Notes: generated by a model from the sequence alone, not told the origin. DNA of 64,000 bases from DATEGZ01 sp035279905 (GCA_035279905.1 DATEGZ010000248.1:1-64000); one strand, 5' to 3'. Positions 1 to 8,597 are shown, counted from the first letter of the stretch. Numbers and translations: made by a program.

Positions 1-2459
1 CGCAATACCCCGCGGTCGAGAGCTTTTCGTTTTCGCCAGATGGCGAGTGGCTGCTGCTTCGCCCGCAAGGTGCAACCCCGGCGCCCGCTGCGGCGAATGC
101 GGCGCCGGCACGTGGTGGACGAGGCGGCGCGGGCGGCGGCAACGCCGGCTCAAGCGACGCGCCCGGGACCGACCTGCTGATGAAGCAGCTCGCGACCGGC
201 GCGCAGCGGTACGTCGGCAACGTCGGCAGCTACGCGTTCGACGATGCCGGCAAGTTGCTGGCCTACACCGTGCGCGGCCAGCAGAAACTCGGCAACGGCG
301 TGTACGTGATGACGCTCGCGAGCGGTGAGCAGAAGATGCTCGACGCCGCGGCGTCCGACTACGACGCCCTCACCTGGAGCCAGGAAGGCACCAATCTCGC
401 GGTGCTGCGCGGTGAGAAGCCGAAGGGCAAGGTCCAGAAAGAAAACGTGTTGCTTGCATGGCGGAACGCCGGCAGCGCGCAGCCGCAGCTCACGACCTTC
501 GATCCGTCGAAGGCATCGGCGATGCCCGCGGGCATGGTCGTGAGCGAGTTCACCGCGCCGCGCTGGAGCACGGACGGCGTGCGCGTGCTCGTCGGACTCA
601 AGGAGCAGGAGACCGAGAAGCCGGCATCCACCGAGCCGCAGGCCAACGTCGACGTGTGGCATTGGAAAGACGACGACCCGCAGTCGCAGCAGATCATCCA
701 GGTCAATCAAGCGCGGCGCGCGACGCAGGCGGCCATCGTCGATCTCGCGTCCGGATCGATCCGCAAGATCGCCGACGAGGGCATGCCGTCAATCACGCCG
801 ACCGACGATCTCGCGTGGGCGATCGGCCGGCTCGAGACGCCGTACCGCGGCCAGATCGCCTGGGGCGGCAGCAAAGCGGACATCTATCGCGTGAATCTCA
901 AGACCGGCGAGCGCACGCTCATCGAGCCCGGGCTGTCGAGGACGATGGGATATTCGCCGGATGACAAGTGGTTCCTGTATTTGAAGGGCGGCCACGTCTT
1001 CTCGTACGAGATGGCGACCGCCAAGAAGACGGAGATCGACGGCGGCATGAGCTTCGTCAACGCGCAGGACGATCACGACTACGAGAAGCCCGTGTACGGC
1101 GTGGCCGGATTCACGGCCGACGGCAAGTCGGCGCTGCTCTACGACCGCTACGACGTCTGGGCGCTGCCGCTCACCGGCGGCACGCCAACGAACGTGACGA
1201 AGGGCGAAGGCAAGAAGCAGGAAGTGCGGCTCCGCGTGGTCAACCTCACGGCCGGGCGCGGTGGCGGCGGACGCGGCGGCGGTGGCGGGGGAGGCCGCGG
1301 GGGTGGCGGCGCGAGCGAGCCGATCGATCTCGCGAAGCCCGTGACGCTGTCCGCCTACGGCGAGTGGACGAAGAAGTCCGGCTACTTCGAGCTCGCGCCC
1401 GGCGGAACGCCCGCGCCGATGATCTGGATGGACAAGGCGATTGGCGCGCCGACGGTCGCGAAGAACGCGGACCGGATGATCTTCACCGAGCAGACGTTCA
1501 ACGAGTACCCGAACCTCTGGCTCTCGGACAAGCGCTTCGCGACGCCGAAGCAGGTGAGCGACGCGGATCCGACGCTCTTCAAGGAGTTCGCGTGGGGCAC
1601 CAAGAAGCTGATCGACTACAAGAATCGCTTCGGGCAGCACCTGCAGGCGACGCTCACGCTGCCGGCCGGCTACGAGCCGGGCAAGAAGTATCCGATGCTC
1701 GTGTACTTCTACGAGCTCATGTCCGACACCCATCACAGCTTCCAGCTGCCGCCGTACGACGATCGCCCGCACATGGCGACGTACGCGAGCAACGGCTACC
1801 TCGTGCTGCAGCCGGACGTCGTGTACGAGATCGGCAAGCCGGGCACGTCCGCGCTCGACTGCGTCACGGCCGCGGTGAAGAAAGTGATCGAGCTGGGCTA
1901 CGCCGATCCGGCGCACATCGGTCTTCAAGGCCACAGCTGGGGCGGCTATCAGTCGTCGTTCATCGTCACGCAGACGGACATGTTTGCGGCGGTCGTCACC
2001 GGCGCGCCGCCGACGGATCTCACGAGCTTTTACGGCACGCTGTATCCGTCGACCGGGACGATCCAGGAAGGGATCACCGAGGTCGGGCAGGTCCGGATGG
2101 GCGCGGACGTCACGCCGTGGAACCACCGCGACCTGTACGAGAGCCAGTCGCCGATCCACAACGCGCCGAACATCAAGACGCCGTTCATGATCCTGCACGG
2201 CACCGCGGACACCGCGGTCACCTGGGGCCAGGGGCTCGAGTTCTACGCGGCCGCTCGCCGGCTCGGCAAGCAGGTGATCCTGCTGTCATATCCGGATGAG
2301 CCGCATCATCTGGCGAAGCGCGAGAATCAGAAGGACTTCCTGCTGCGCATGCAGCAGTTCTTCGATCACTATCTGAAAGGCGCGCCGGCGCCTGAGTGGA
2401 TGACGGACGGCGTGCCGCAGGTGAAGAAGGGGCAGGACCCGACGGTAATCAAGAAGTGA
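1..2459 (+). CDS. S9 family peptidase (prolyl oligopeptidase-like), 5' end outside window
   Basis: Serine peptidase of the S9 family, expected to cleave short peptides, probably in the periplasm. The frame is open from base 3, so about 818 residues are visible and the N-terminus lies upstream of the window; the first internal ATG (180) is not the true start. The N-terminal two thirds looks like a WD40/propeller domain (SPDGEW, SPDDKWFLYL repeats). The C-terminal alpha/beta hydrolase domain carries GHSWGGY with the nucleophile Ser at about 1935-1937, the Asp in LHGTADTAV (about 2195) and the His in PDEPHH (about 2300). Two Gly/Arg-rich low-complexity inserts (about 110-160 and 1255-1315) are unusual for the family but common in acidobacterial S9 proteins. 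Family is confident; substrate is unknown. Confidence 0.93.
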   Translation, partial: QYPAVESFSFSPDGEWLLLRPQGATPAPAAANAAPARGGRGGAGGGNAGSSDAPGTDLLMKQLATGAQRYVGNVGSYAFDDAGKLLAYTVRGQQKLGNGVYVMTLASGEQKMLDAAASDYDALTWSQEGTNLAVLRGEKPKGKVQKENVLLAWRNAGSAQPQLTTFDPSKASAMPAGMVVSEFTAPRWSTDGVRVLVGLKEQETEKPASTEPQANVDVWHWKDDDPQSQQIIQVNQARRATQAAIVDLASGSIRKIADEGMPSITPTDDLAWAIGRLETPYRGQIAWGGSKADIYRVNLKTGERTLIEPGLSRTMGYSPDDKWFLYLKGGHVFSYEMATAKKTEIDGGMSFVNAQDDHDYEKPVYGVAGFTADGKSALLYDRYDVWALPLTGGTPTNVTKGEGKKQEVRLRVVNLTAGRGGGGRGGGGGGGRGGGGASEPIDLAKPVTLSAYGEWTKKSGYFELAPGGTPAPMIWMDKAIGAPTVAKNADRMIFTEQTFNEYPNLWLSDKRFATPKQVSDADPTLFKEFAWGTKKLIDYKNRFGQHLQATLTLPAGYEPGKKYPMLVYFYELMSDTHHSFQLPPYDDRPHMATYASNGYLVLQPDVVYEIGKPGTSALDCVTAAVKKVIELGYADPAHIGLQGHSWGGYQSSFIVTQTDMFAAVVTGAPPTDLTSFYGTLYPSTGTIQEGITEVGQVRMGADVTPWNHRDLYESQSPIHNAPNIKTPFMILHGTADTAVTWGQGLEFYAAARRLGKQVILLSYPDEPHHLAKRENQKDFLLRMQQFFDHYLKGAPAPEWMTDGVPQVKKGQDPTVIKK

Positions 2460-2467
2460 ACCGTCGG

Positions 2468-2540
2468 GTATTGGGCGATTGGGTCATTGAGCTATTGGGC
2501 TATCGGACGCTGCACGCACAATGACCCAATGACCCAATAC
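2468..2540. terminator. 22-bp imperfect inverted repeat, putative hairpin
   Basis: Arms at 2468-2489 and 2519-2540 are complementary at 20 of 22 positions, with a 29-nt loop. Each arm is built from an ATTGGGTC-type unit, e.g. ATTGGGTCATTG at 2478-2489 against CAATGACCCAAT at 2519-2530. It starts 9 nt after the S9 peptidase stop. No T-run follows, so intrinsic termination is not assured; mRNA-end protection or a dispersed repeat is equally possible. Confidence 0.5.
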
Positions 2541-2549
2541 AATCTCTCT

Positions 2550-3026
2550 ATGACCGATTGGCGCTCCCACGGTGTGAAGATCGTGCCGGGGTCGGCGCTC
2601 GATCTGAACACGCCGCAGACGCCGGGCATGACGCGCGCGGCGGCGATCACACACGCGCGCACGGGCGCGAGCAAGCTGTGGGCCGGCACCGTCACGATTC
2701 ACGCGAACGCGAAGACCGGCGCGCATCATCACGGCGAGCTCGAGAGCGTGATCTTCGTCGTCAGCGGCCGCGCGCGGATGCGGTGGGGCGACGCGCTCGA
2801 GTACGTGGCGGAAGCCGGGCCGGGCGATTTCATCTACGTGCCGCCGTTCGTGCCGCACCAGGAGATCAACGCGAGCCGCGACGAGCCGCTGCAGTGCGTG
2901 CTCGTCCGCAGCGGCCAGGATCCGGTCGTCGTCAACCTCGACATCACGCCGGCCGAAGCGCCCGAGGACGTGCCGTGGGTGGATCCGATTCATGCGCCGC
3001 CGGACGCGACGCGGAAGGACGGATGA
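2550..3026 (+). CDS. cupin domain protein
   Basis: A 158-residue single-domain cupin. The motif region around residues 60-75 contains AHHHGELESV, supplying the His and Glu of a typical metal site, followed by GDFIYVPPFVPHQE with the second-motif Pro and His residues at about 100-115. Cupins of this size bind small molecules or act as simple metal enzymes; the substrate cannot be told. ATG 2550 gives a natural N-terminus (MTDWRSHGVK). Earlier in-frame starts at 2487 and 2529 fall inside the inverted repeat and were not used. The stop overlaps the start of tadA by ATGA, so the two are probably translationally coupled. Confidence 0.8.
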   Translation: MTDWRSHGVKIVPGSALDLNTPQTPGMTRAAAITHARTGASKLWAGTVTIHANAKTGAHHHGELESVIFVVSGRARMRWGDALEYVAEAGPGDFIYVPPFVPHQEINASRDEPLQCVLVRSGQDPVVVNLDITPAEAPEDVPWVDPIHAPPDATRKDG

Positions 3027-3478
3027 CCGCGCACGAGCCGTTCATGCGCGAGGCGCTGGATCTTGCGCGCGCGGCGGCCGCCGCCGGCGAGGTGCCGGTC
3101 GGCGCGGTGGTCGTCGTGGACGGGGCCGTCGTCGGCCGCGGATTCAACCAGCCGATCGGCACGCACGATCCGACCGCGCACGCCGAGATCGTCGCGCTGC
3201 GCGACGCGTCACGCCGCGTCGGCAACTACCGCCTGCCCGGCGCGACGCTGTACGTCACGGTCGAGCCGTGCCTGATGTGCGTCGGCGCGATGATCCACGC
3301 GCGACTCGACACGCTGGTGTTCGGCGCGCCCGAGCCCAAAGCTGGCGCCGTCGAGTCCACGCAGCGCGCGCACGAGCACGCCGCGCTCAATCACCGGCTG
3401 CGCGTGGTGTCGGGCGTGTGTGCGACGGAGGCGCGCGCCCTCATGCAGGACTTTTTCCGCGAGCGACGCGGTGAGTAA
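3023..3478 (+). CDS. tadA: tRNA-specific adenosine deaminase TadA
   Basis: Cytidine-deaminase fold enzyme that converts A34 of tRNA-Arg(ACG) to inosine. At 151 residues it has the usual TadA length. The zinc site is complete: HAE (H53, catalytic E55) and PCLMC (C83, C86). The downstream segment NHRLRVVSGV and the C-terminal DFFRERR are typical of the family. ATG 3023 overlaps the cupin stop, and the next gene starts 11 nt downstream, so 2550-3903 may be one transcript. Confidence 0.95.
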   Translation: MTAHEPFMREALDLARAAAAAGEVPVGAVVVVDGAVVGRGFNQPIGTHDPTAHAEIVALRDASRRVGNYRLPGATLYVTVEPCLMCVGAMIHARLDTLVFGAPEPKAGAVESTQRAHEHAALNHRLRVVSGVCATEARALMQDFFRERRGE

Positions 3479-3489
3479 AAGGCAATCCC

Positions 3490-3903
3490 ATGGCCACACT
3501 GCCTGAGGCAGCGCAGGGTACCTTCGACGAGCTGCTCGCGGGCGTGGAGCCCGGCCTCGCCGCGATCGCGCGGCGCCTGCGGGCAATCATCCGGGCCGTC
3601 GACGCGAGCACGGTGGAGACCGTGCGGCTCGGCGACCACGCCGCGACGTACGGCGTCGGGCCGAGGAAGATGACGGACGGCTACGCCTACATCATGCCGA
3701 AGCGCGGCTACATCAATCTCGGCTTCTATCAAGGCGCTGCGCTCGCGGACCCCGCGCGGCTGCTGGAAGGCACCGGCAAGGGACTGCGTCACGTCAAGAT
3801 CCGCTCGCTCGCCGAGGCCAACCGCCCCGCTGTAAGGAGGCTCGTGGCCGCGGCGCTCGCAAAGCGACGCCGTGGCGCCGCCTCATCTCTTACTGCGCGG
3901 TGA
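3490..3903 (+). CDS. DUF1801-like protein
   Basis: A 137-residue cytoplasmic protein resembling the DUF1801/YdhG-like fold: an N-terminal helical LLAGVEPGLAAIARRLRAII segment, a central AYIMPKRGYINLGFYQGA strand region typical of the family, and a C-terminal HVKIRSLAEANRPAVRRLV segment. No enzymatic role is established for the family. The start at 3490 lies 11 nt after tadA. The 3' end overlaps the convergent collagen-like gene by 14 bp. The C-terminal tail after about residue 120 is Arg/Ala-rich and looks unstructured. Confidence 0.75.
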   Translation: MATLPEAAQGTFDELLAGVEPGLAAIARRLRAIIRAVDASTVETVRLGDHAATYGVGPRKMTDGYAYIMPKRGYINLGFYQGAALADPARLLEGTGKGLRHVKIRSLAEANRPAVRRLVAAALAKRRRGAASSLTAR

Positions 3904-4981
3904 ATAGCGCCGTCCATCGAAGGCTGCGCGCCGCAGGTCTCGCGGGAGTGGACGGGATGACAGCGATCGAGATGAGATCGCCGGCCGCGACCGTGGCCGT
4001 ATCTCCGAGATCTCCACACGTGGTCGCCACTTCGGACACGACGCACGTGAGGGCCGTGTCCGCGCCGTTCAGCCGCACGGTGATCGTGTAGCTGTCGCCG
4101 CTCGCGAGGGGGCCCGCAATCCCGTCGAGTCGAACGCGCAGCGCCGACAACGTGCCGACGAATGGCAACGCCTGCTGCACGTCATTCTCGTTCGGGACGC
4201 TCTCGCTATCGAACATCGGGACAAAGGTGACGCCGGTCGTCGACAGGGTCGTGGTCCCCGTCCCTCCGCCCACGACTTGCAGACTGGGTCCGGGAGGCCC
4301 GGCGACTCCGGGAGGTCCGGCCACTCCGGGAGGTCCGGGAGGTCCCGTCAGTCCGGGAGGTCCAGCGACTCCGGGAGGTCCAGCCACTCCCGGGGGGCCA
4401 GCGACTCCGGGAGGTCCGGCCGCTCCCGGCGGTCCGGCCGCTCCGGGAGGCCCGGCCACTCCCGGTGGTCCAGCGACTCCGGGAGGTCCGGCCACTCCCG
4501 GAGGGCCAACCGCTCCGGGAGGTCCCGCCGCGCCCGGAGGCCCAGCCACTCCCGGGGGTCCTGGTGCGCCAGCGGCCCCCGTCGCGCCGGGGGGGCCCGG
4601 CGGTCCGGGCGGTCCCGGTGGTCCCGGTAAACCCGGTGGCACCACAGGTTGGGCAAGTCCAACGTAACGGGCCGTGATGACGGCGCCGACGGCAGGCGGT
4701 CCGGCCACTCGCTGGATCGTGTTGTCGACCGCCGAGTACACCCACATCGCGGAAGCCCCGCCTTGAGCGGCGGGTTCAAAGACTCCGGCGTTCGTGACGT
4801 AGCCGTCCGACGACACCAGGACGTGCGTGAGCGTGAAGGTGGTTTGCACGCCATCGCCGATGAACGTGTCGATCACGTCAATCTGCGTCTGGGTGCGCGG
4901 CACCGCGCTGACGCCGAGCGTCAGCGCGCAGACCGCAAGCGCAAGCGTTGAGACTCGTCGTGCCAGATCGCGGGCCATCAT
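3890..4981 (-). CDS. secreted collagen-like triple-helix repeat protein
   Basis: A 363-residue protein with an N-terminal signal peptide (basic start, hydrophobic LALAVCALTLGVSAV, likely cleaved after residue 27). A globular segment of about 90 residues follows, then roughly 115 residues of Gly-X-Y triplets in which GPPGVAG, GPPGAAG and GPPGPPG dominate (about residues 118-233). A C-terminal head of about 130 residues completes it. The Pro content suits a stable collagen-like helix even without hydroxylation, as in other bacterial collagens. The head (FVPMFDSESVPNENDVQQALPF...) resembles trimerising C-terminal domains of such proteins, but the match is by pattern only. Probable cell-surface or secreted fibrous protein. 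The tandem repeat DNA may vary in copy number between strains. Confidence 0.85.
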   Translation of the reverse strand: MMARDLARRVSTLALAVCALTLGVSAVPRTQTQIDVIDTFIGDGVQTTFTLTHVLVSSDGYVTNAGVFEPAAQGGASAMWVYSAVDNTIQRVAGPPAVGAVITARYVGLAQPVVPPGLPGPPGPPGPPGPPGATGAAGAPGPPGVAGPPGAAGPPGAVGPPGVAGPPGVAGPPGVAGPPGAAGPPGAAGPPGVAGPPGVAGPPGVAGPPGLTGPPGPPGVAGPPGVAGPPGPSLQVVGGGTGTTTLSTTGVTFVPMFDSESVPNENDVQQALPFVGTLSALRVRLDGIAGPLASGDSYTITVRLNGADTALTCVVSEVATTCGDLGDTATVAAGDLISIAVIPSTPARPAARSLRWTALFTAQ

Positions 4982-5082
4982 GGACCTCCAGAATCGTCTG
5001 TGGCCGCCGTCGCACGACCCGAGCGACTCGCGGATTGGAGCAGGGCAGGTCTATAGATTGAAGCGCAGCGATTGGGCTGCCG

Positions 5083-6579
5083 TCAATGACGAGCTGGTGC
5101 GCGGGACGCGCGCTTTCCCGCGAGGTACCGGACGGCGGCCGACAGTTGGTCATCGTCGCCCGCCAGCAACCCCGCGCGCGTCAGGCTGACGTCCTTGTCT
5201 GGAATCACGCCACGGCCCTCGATGACCACGCCCTTCGGCGTGCGCGGCTGACCGACGGCGTAGACGAGGTACGCGCCGGTCGGCAACGTCTCCAGATCGG
5301 CATCCATGTCGCTGCCCTTCGTCTTCCGGCCGATGACCACGGCCCGCCCGATCTCCTGGAGGGCCGCGCTGAACTGTTCGCTCTGCGACGCGCTTTCTTC
5401 ATCGATCAGAATGACGAGCGGGCCGGTGAAGGGCTTCGAGACGGGCGTGGCCCGATAGTCGCGCACATCCCCGGTGCGCCGGCGCGTGATCATCAGCACG
5501 GTCGGCTTGTCGAGCAGTTGATTCGCGATGTGGATCGCGGCGCTGTCCTCGCCGCCCGCGTTGCCCCGCAGATCGATGATCAACCCGGGCGCGTCGTGCA
5601 TCGACTGAATGGCGGTGCGAATCTGCCCGTCGAGCGCCGGCAGAAAGGTGGAGAAGCGCAGGTAGCCGATGCCGCCTTCCAGGCGCTTCGACTCGAACAA
5701 CGAGTAGATCGAGAGATCCCCGATGCTTCCCCGGCTCGCTTGATCCGGCGCGAGCGGCCGCCGGTCCAGCGTGACCTCGCGGGGCGCGTCATGCTCGTCG
5801 AGGACGGTCACCCGCACCTGGGTGTTGGCGGGGCCGCTGAGCGCGACGCGCGCCCGATTCAGATCCGTCACGTCCACACCGTCGACGCGCTGGAGGATGT
5901 AGCCGAGCCGGATGCCCGCGCGCTCGGCGGACGACCCTGGCAACACCCGCGACACGATCGCGTGTCCGTCGATATCGCGCACACCAAGTCCCGTGAGCGC
6001 CGGCGGCGTGCGCGCGGCCGCCATCGCGTCGGGCCGGATGATTTCCATGTGCGAGCTGTGCAGCTCGCTCATCATGCGGTCGAGGAGGTCGTAGAGATCG
6101 TTGTCACTTCCAACCGACGCCACGAGCGGCGCGTAGCGCGCGTGCACGGCATTCCAGTCCACGCCGTTGAAGTTGGGATCGAAGAACTTGTCGCGCACCA
6201 CCTCCCACACTTTTTGAAACGTCTGCTCCCGCGCTTTGGGCGAACTTTGAGCGGCGGATGTTTGTGCGAGCGGCGTGGCGGCCAGCAGGATCAGAACGGC
6301 GAGAGCCAGTCCGCAGTTCAGACAGCGCTTCGCAAACAGGTTGATCCCGCCCCGGTTGTTCGCATGTCGCGCCGCGTGGCGGCGGAATTTGTTGACGAAG
6401 AACCCGTTGCCGCACCGCGGGCACGGCCGTCCGACGGTGAAGAGGAGCAGCACGCCGCCGAACGCCATGAGCGCCATCAGGCCGATCCAGAACACGCGCG
6501 TCCACGCCTCGCCGCTCACGAGCACGCGCAAGCTCCCATCAGTGAGGCGGTTCACCGCCACGAGAACGGCGATCAACAC
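5083..6579 (-). CDS. S41 family C-terminal-processing peptidase with membrane and zinc-ribbon N-terminus
   Basis: Protease of the CtpA/S41 family. The catalytic Ser-Lys pair can be read as S396 in DEESASQSE and K421 in GRKTKGS, 25 residues apart as in CtpA. A PDZ domain occupies about residues 175-260 (VLPGSSAERAGIRLGYIL). The N-terminus is unusual: one hydrophobic segment (VFWIGLMALMAFGGVLLLF), two Cys pairs (CPRCGN and CLNC) forming a likely zinc ribbon, and a second hydrophobic segment (LALAVLILLAAT). The listed start is GTG at 6579. The frame stays open and protein-like back to about 6681 (ADPDEIRRKLAAIRS) but has no ATG, GTG or TTG there, so a CTG start near 6681 is possible. Confidence 0.88.
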   Translation of the reverse strand: MLIAVLVAVNRLTDGSLRVLVSGEAWTRVFWIGLMALMAFGGVLLLFTVGRPCPRCGNGFFVNKFRRHAARHANNRGGINLFAKRCLNCGLALAVLILLAATPLAQTSAAQSSPKAREQTFQKVWEVVRDKFFDPNFNGVDWNAVHARYAPLVASVGSDNDLYDLLDRMMSELHSSHMEIIRPDAMAAARTPPALTGLGVRDIDGHAIVSRVLPGSSAERAGIRLGYILQRVDGVDVTDLNRARVALSGPANTQVRVTVLDEHDAPREVTLDRRPLAPDQASRGSIGDLSIYSLFESKRLEGGIGYLRFSTFLPALDGQIRTAIQSMHDAPGLIIDLRGNAGGEDSAAIHIANQLLDKPTVLMITRRRTGDVRDYRATPVSKPFTGPLVILIDEESASQSEQFSAALQEIGRAVVIGRKTKGSDMDADLETLPTGAYLVYAVGQPRTPKGVVIEGRGVIPDKDVSLTRAGLLAGDDDQLSAAVRYLAGKRASRAPARH

Positions 6580-6724
6580 GGCCGGACCCAGGACGCAGAG
6601 GTAGCCGCTCCGCCGGGTGCTGCGGATGGCGGCGAGCTTCCGCCGAATCTCGTCGGGGTCGGCCGGAGTGGGAGGTGTCAGATGCCGGTGAGTCTAGACA
6701 GGCGGCTGCGGCGCGTCAACGTGG

Positions 6725-6759
6725 TTGCATCATGAAACTATGTGGTATACTAAACCACA
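6725..6759 (+). promoter_or_regulatory. promoter and operator of arsR-like gene
   Basis: An extended -10 (TGGTATACT; the hexamer TATACT at 6746-6751) has a weak TTGCAT at 6725-6730 upstream. The inverted repeat TGTGGT...ACCACA (6741-6746 and 6754-6759) surrounds the -10, the expected position for autorepression by an ArsR-type dimer. Transcription would start at or next to the ATG at 6759, implying a leaderless mRNA. Inference from sequence only. Confidence 0.6.
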
Positions 6760-7106
6760 TGGTAGTAGATCAGTCCCCGCGGCTCGACCTTGTCTTCCAT
6801 GCGCTCGCGCACCCCGCCCGCCGCAGGATCCTCCGGCAACTCTCCAACGGAGAGCGCAACCTCAGCGAGCTCGCCTCGCCGCTGAGGATGACGTTCCCGG
6901 CCGCCACCAAGCACGTACGCGTGCTGGAGCGGGCCAATCTCGTGCGTCGCCGCGTCGCGGGGCGGCAGCATCTCTGCCGCTTGCGCGCCGCGCCGCTCAG
7001 AGACGCGGTGCGCTGGACGGAGCAGTTCCGCCGGCACTGGGACGCGCGCTTTGACGTCCTGGATTCGCTCCTGGATGAAATGAAGTCAGAAGGGACCAGA
7101 TCATGA
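6759..7106 (+). CDS. ArsR-family winged-helix regulator
   Basis: A 115-residue ArsR/SmtB-type repressor without visible metal-binding Cys pairs. The opening residues (LDLVFHALAHPARRRIL) and the helix-turn-helix LSELASPLRMTFPAATKHVRVLERANLV are typical. The RRRVAGRQHLCRL wing follows, then a helical tail ending in FDVLDSLLDEMK. Members of this subgroup sit directly before SRPBCC genes, as here. An upstream in-frame ATG at 6732 was rejected because it precedes the predicted -10 element; ATG 6759 also matches the usual N-terminus of the family. It probably represses itself and the SRPBCC gene starting at 7163. Confidence 0.88.
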   Translation: MVVDQSPRLDLVFHALAHPARRRILRQLSNGERNLSELASPLRMTFPAATKHVRVLERANLVRRRVAGRQHLCRLRAAPLRDAVRWTEQFRRHWDARFDVLDSLLDEMKSEGTRS

Positions 7107-7162
7107 ATGCCGCGGCTTGGAAAAGCTTTGGAACGCAGCACTGACACGGAAGGAGAAGGTCG

Positions 7163-7654
7163 ATGGACGCCAGAGGAGTGAGTGAGCGTGCGCCCGTGAA
7201 GAACCGCACGACGGTAGAGCGGATGTCAGACCGTGAGGTGGTCGTGACCCGAACGTTCAATGCCCCGGCTCGACTCGTGTTCGAGGCGTGGACCAAACCC
7301 GAGCTGTTCAGGCGGTGGTGGCTGCCGCAGTCGATGGGCATGTCCCTGCGTTCCCTCGAGATGGATGTTCGTGTCGGGGGCAAGTACCGTCTCGAGTTCG
7401 AACCCGATGGCATGGCGTTCTTCGGCACGTACCTCGAAGTGACACCGCCTTCGCGCCTCGTGTGGACCAATGAGGAAGGCGGTGAAGGTGGTCCTGTCAC
7501 CACGGCCACCTTCGAGGAGAAGGGCGGCAAGACGCTGCTGGTCCTGCACGAGCTCCATGCCTCGAAGGAAGCTCTGGACGCTGCCGGCACAGGCGCGGCG
7601 GATGCGATGGTCGAGACGTTCGCGCAACTGGACGAGCTTCTCGTCACTCTCTAG
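7163..7654 (+). CDS. SRPBCC (AHSA1-like) domain protein
   Basis: A 163-residue START-like ligand-binding protein of the activator-of-Hsp90 homologue type. Diagnostic pieces are VTRTFNAPARLVFEAWTKPE, FRRWWLP, VGGKYRLEF and the C-terminal helix DAMVETFAQLDELL. Such proteins bind small hydrophobic molecules; the ligand is unknown. An AAGGAGAAGG ribosome-binding site precedes ATG 7163. A second in-frame ATG at 7223 would start just before the domain. It is co-directional with the ArsR gene 56 nt upstream, so a two-gene operon is likely. The 3' end overlaps the convergent VWA gene by 11 bp. Confidence 0.88.
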   Translation: MDARGVSERAPVKNRTTVERMSDREVVVTRTFNAPARLVFEAWTKPELFRRWWLPQSMGMSLRSLEMDVRVGGKYRLEFEPDGMAFFGTYLEVTPPSRLVWTNEEGGEGGPVTTATFEEKGGKTLLVLHELHASKEALDAAGTGAADAMVETFAQLDELLVTL

Positions 7655-8597
7655 CTTGAGCCGGCGCGACGTAGCTCTTGCGCGCGCGCGGCTCGAGGCC
7701 ATGGCCGGTGACGCGCACCTCGATCTTGTGCGCCTTGCCGTCGTGCCTGGGCGGCTCGTAGCCCAGCAGGTACTGACTGTGCATCTCGCGCACGATGCGC
7801 GCGAACGCGGCGCCGAGATCGTCTCGGAGGGTCACCTCAGCGTAGCCGCCGCCGGTTTCTTCGGCGGTGCGCGCGAGTCCGGGATCCGGCATGCTGCCGT
7901 TCATGGCCGCCATCATCTGCGCGGTACCCATGCCGGTCATCGGGGGCAGCCTGTTTCGCAGGCCGATGGCGTACACCATCACGTCGTCCTTGCGGGCGCG
8001 ATCGATCACGTCGACTTGCGTCACCATGTGCATGCTGAAGTGACGGTCGTCGTCTCGGCCGTCGCTCAGCACCATCACGACCGACCGGCGATCGCTCTTC
8101 TTGTCAAAGACGCTCATCGCCTGATCGACGGCGCGCCAGAGCGGCGTCGGCGCATTCGGCGGGATCTCTTCTGGCAGCGCGTTCTGCAGCGCGGTCGCGT
8201 CGTGCGTGAACTCCGGGCTGATCACGATCTCGCGGCCGAACGAGCCGACGCGCGCGACGTCGTCCGCGCCCAGCTCGGCAAAGAGCGCCCGCGACGATTC
8301 CCGAAGCAGCGGCAGATTGCCTGCCATGCTGCCTGACACGTCGAGCAGCACGATGAGCTGGATCGGCTGTGGCGAATTGTCGAAGACGACGACCGGCTGC
8401 GGCTTGCCGTCGTCACGCACTTCGAACTGATCTTTGGTCAGGTTGGTGACGAGCCGGCCGTCGCGATCGGTGACGGTGGCGTAGACGCGCACCGTCTCGG
8501 CCGTGCCGCGGTACACCTGTGGTTGTGACTGTTGCGCGGCGACGCTCCATCCGGCGAGCGCGATCGCGAGCGTCAAGGGCGTGACGAGACGGGGCAT
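7644..8597 (-). CDS. VWFA-related secreted protein
   Basis: A 317-residue protein with an N-terminal signal peptide (LVTPLTLAIALAGWSVAAQ), a short beta domain (VYATVTDRDGRLVTNLTKDQFEVRDDGK) and a von Willebrand factor A domain. The MIDAS is present: DVSGS, a downstream Thr region and LSDGRDD. This arrangement matches the VWFA-related family that is greatly expanded in Acidobacteriota. The role is not established; VWA domains usually mediate metal-dependent protein contacts. A further in-frame start at 8627 would add ten residues before a better signal peptide, so 8597 is preferred. Confidence 0.87.
   Translation of the reverse strand: MPRLVTPLTLAIALAGWSVAAQQSQPQVYRGTAETVRVYATVTDRDGRLVTNLTKDQFEVRDDGKPQPVVVFDNSPQPIQLIVLLDVSGSMAGNLPLLRESSRALFAELGADDVARVGSFGREIVISPEFTHDATALQNALPEEIPPNAPTPLWRAVDQAMSVFDKKSDRRSVVMVLSDGRDDDRHFSMHMVTQVDVIDRARKDDVMVYAIGLRNRLPPMTGMGTAQMMAAMNGSMPDPGLARTAEETGGGYAEVTLRDDLGAAFARIVREMHSQYLLGYEPPRHDGKAHKIEVRVTGHGLEPRARKSYVAPAQARE

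Noticed and set aside
789..2198. 469-codon open frame on the minus strand inside the S9 peptidase gene
   Set aside because: An antisense shadow of a high-GC gene; composition is Arg/Val/Leu-rich with no domain, while the plus-strand frame has full S9 motifs.
4300..4640. CRISPR-like repetition
   Set aside because: The regular units are coding Gly-X-Y repeats with no spacers; no cas genes or other repeat-spacer array are seen.
4152..4667. Plus-strand frame encoding a Gly-Pro repeat protein
   Set aside because: The reverse of a GGxCCx repeat also reads as Gly/Pro; the minus-strand frame has a signal peptide and non-repeat domains, so it is the real gene.
6732..6758. Upstream ATG of the first ArsR gene
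   Set aside because: It lies before the predicted -10 box, so it would not be in the transcript; family alignment favours ATG 6759.
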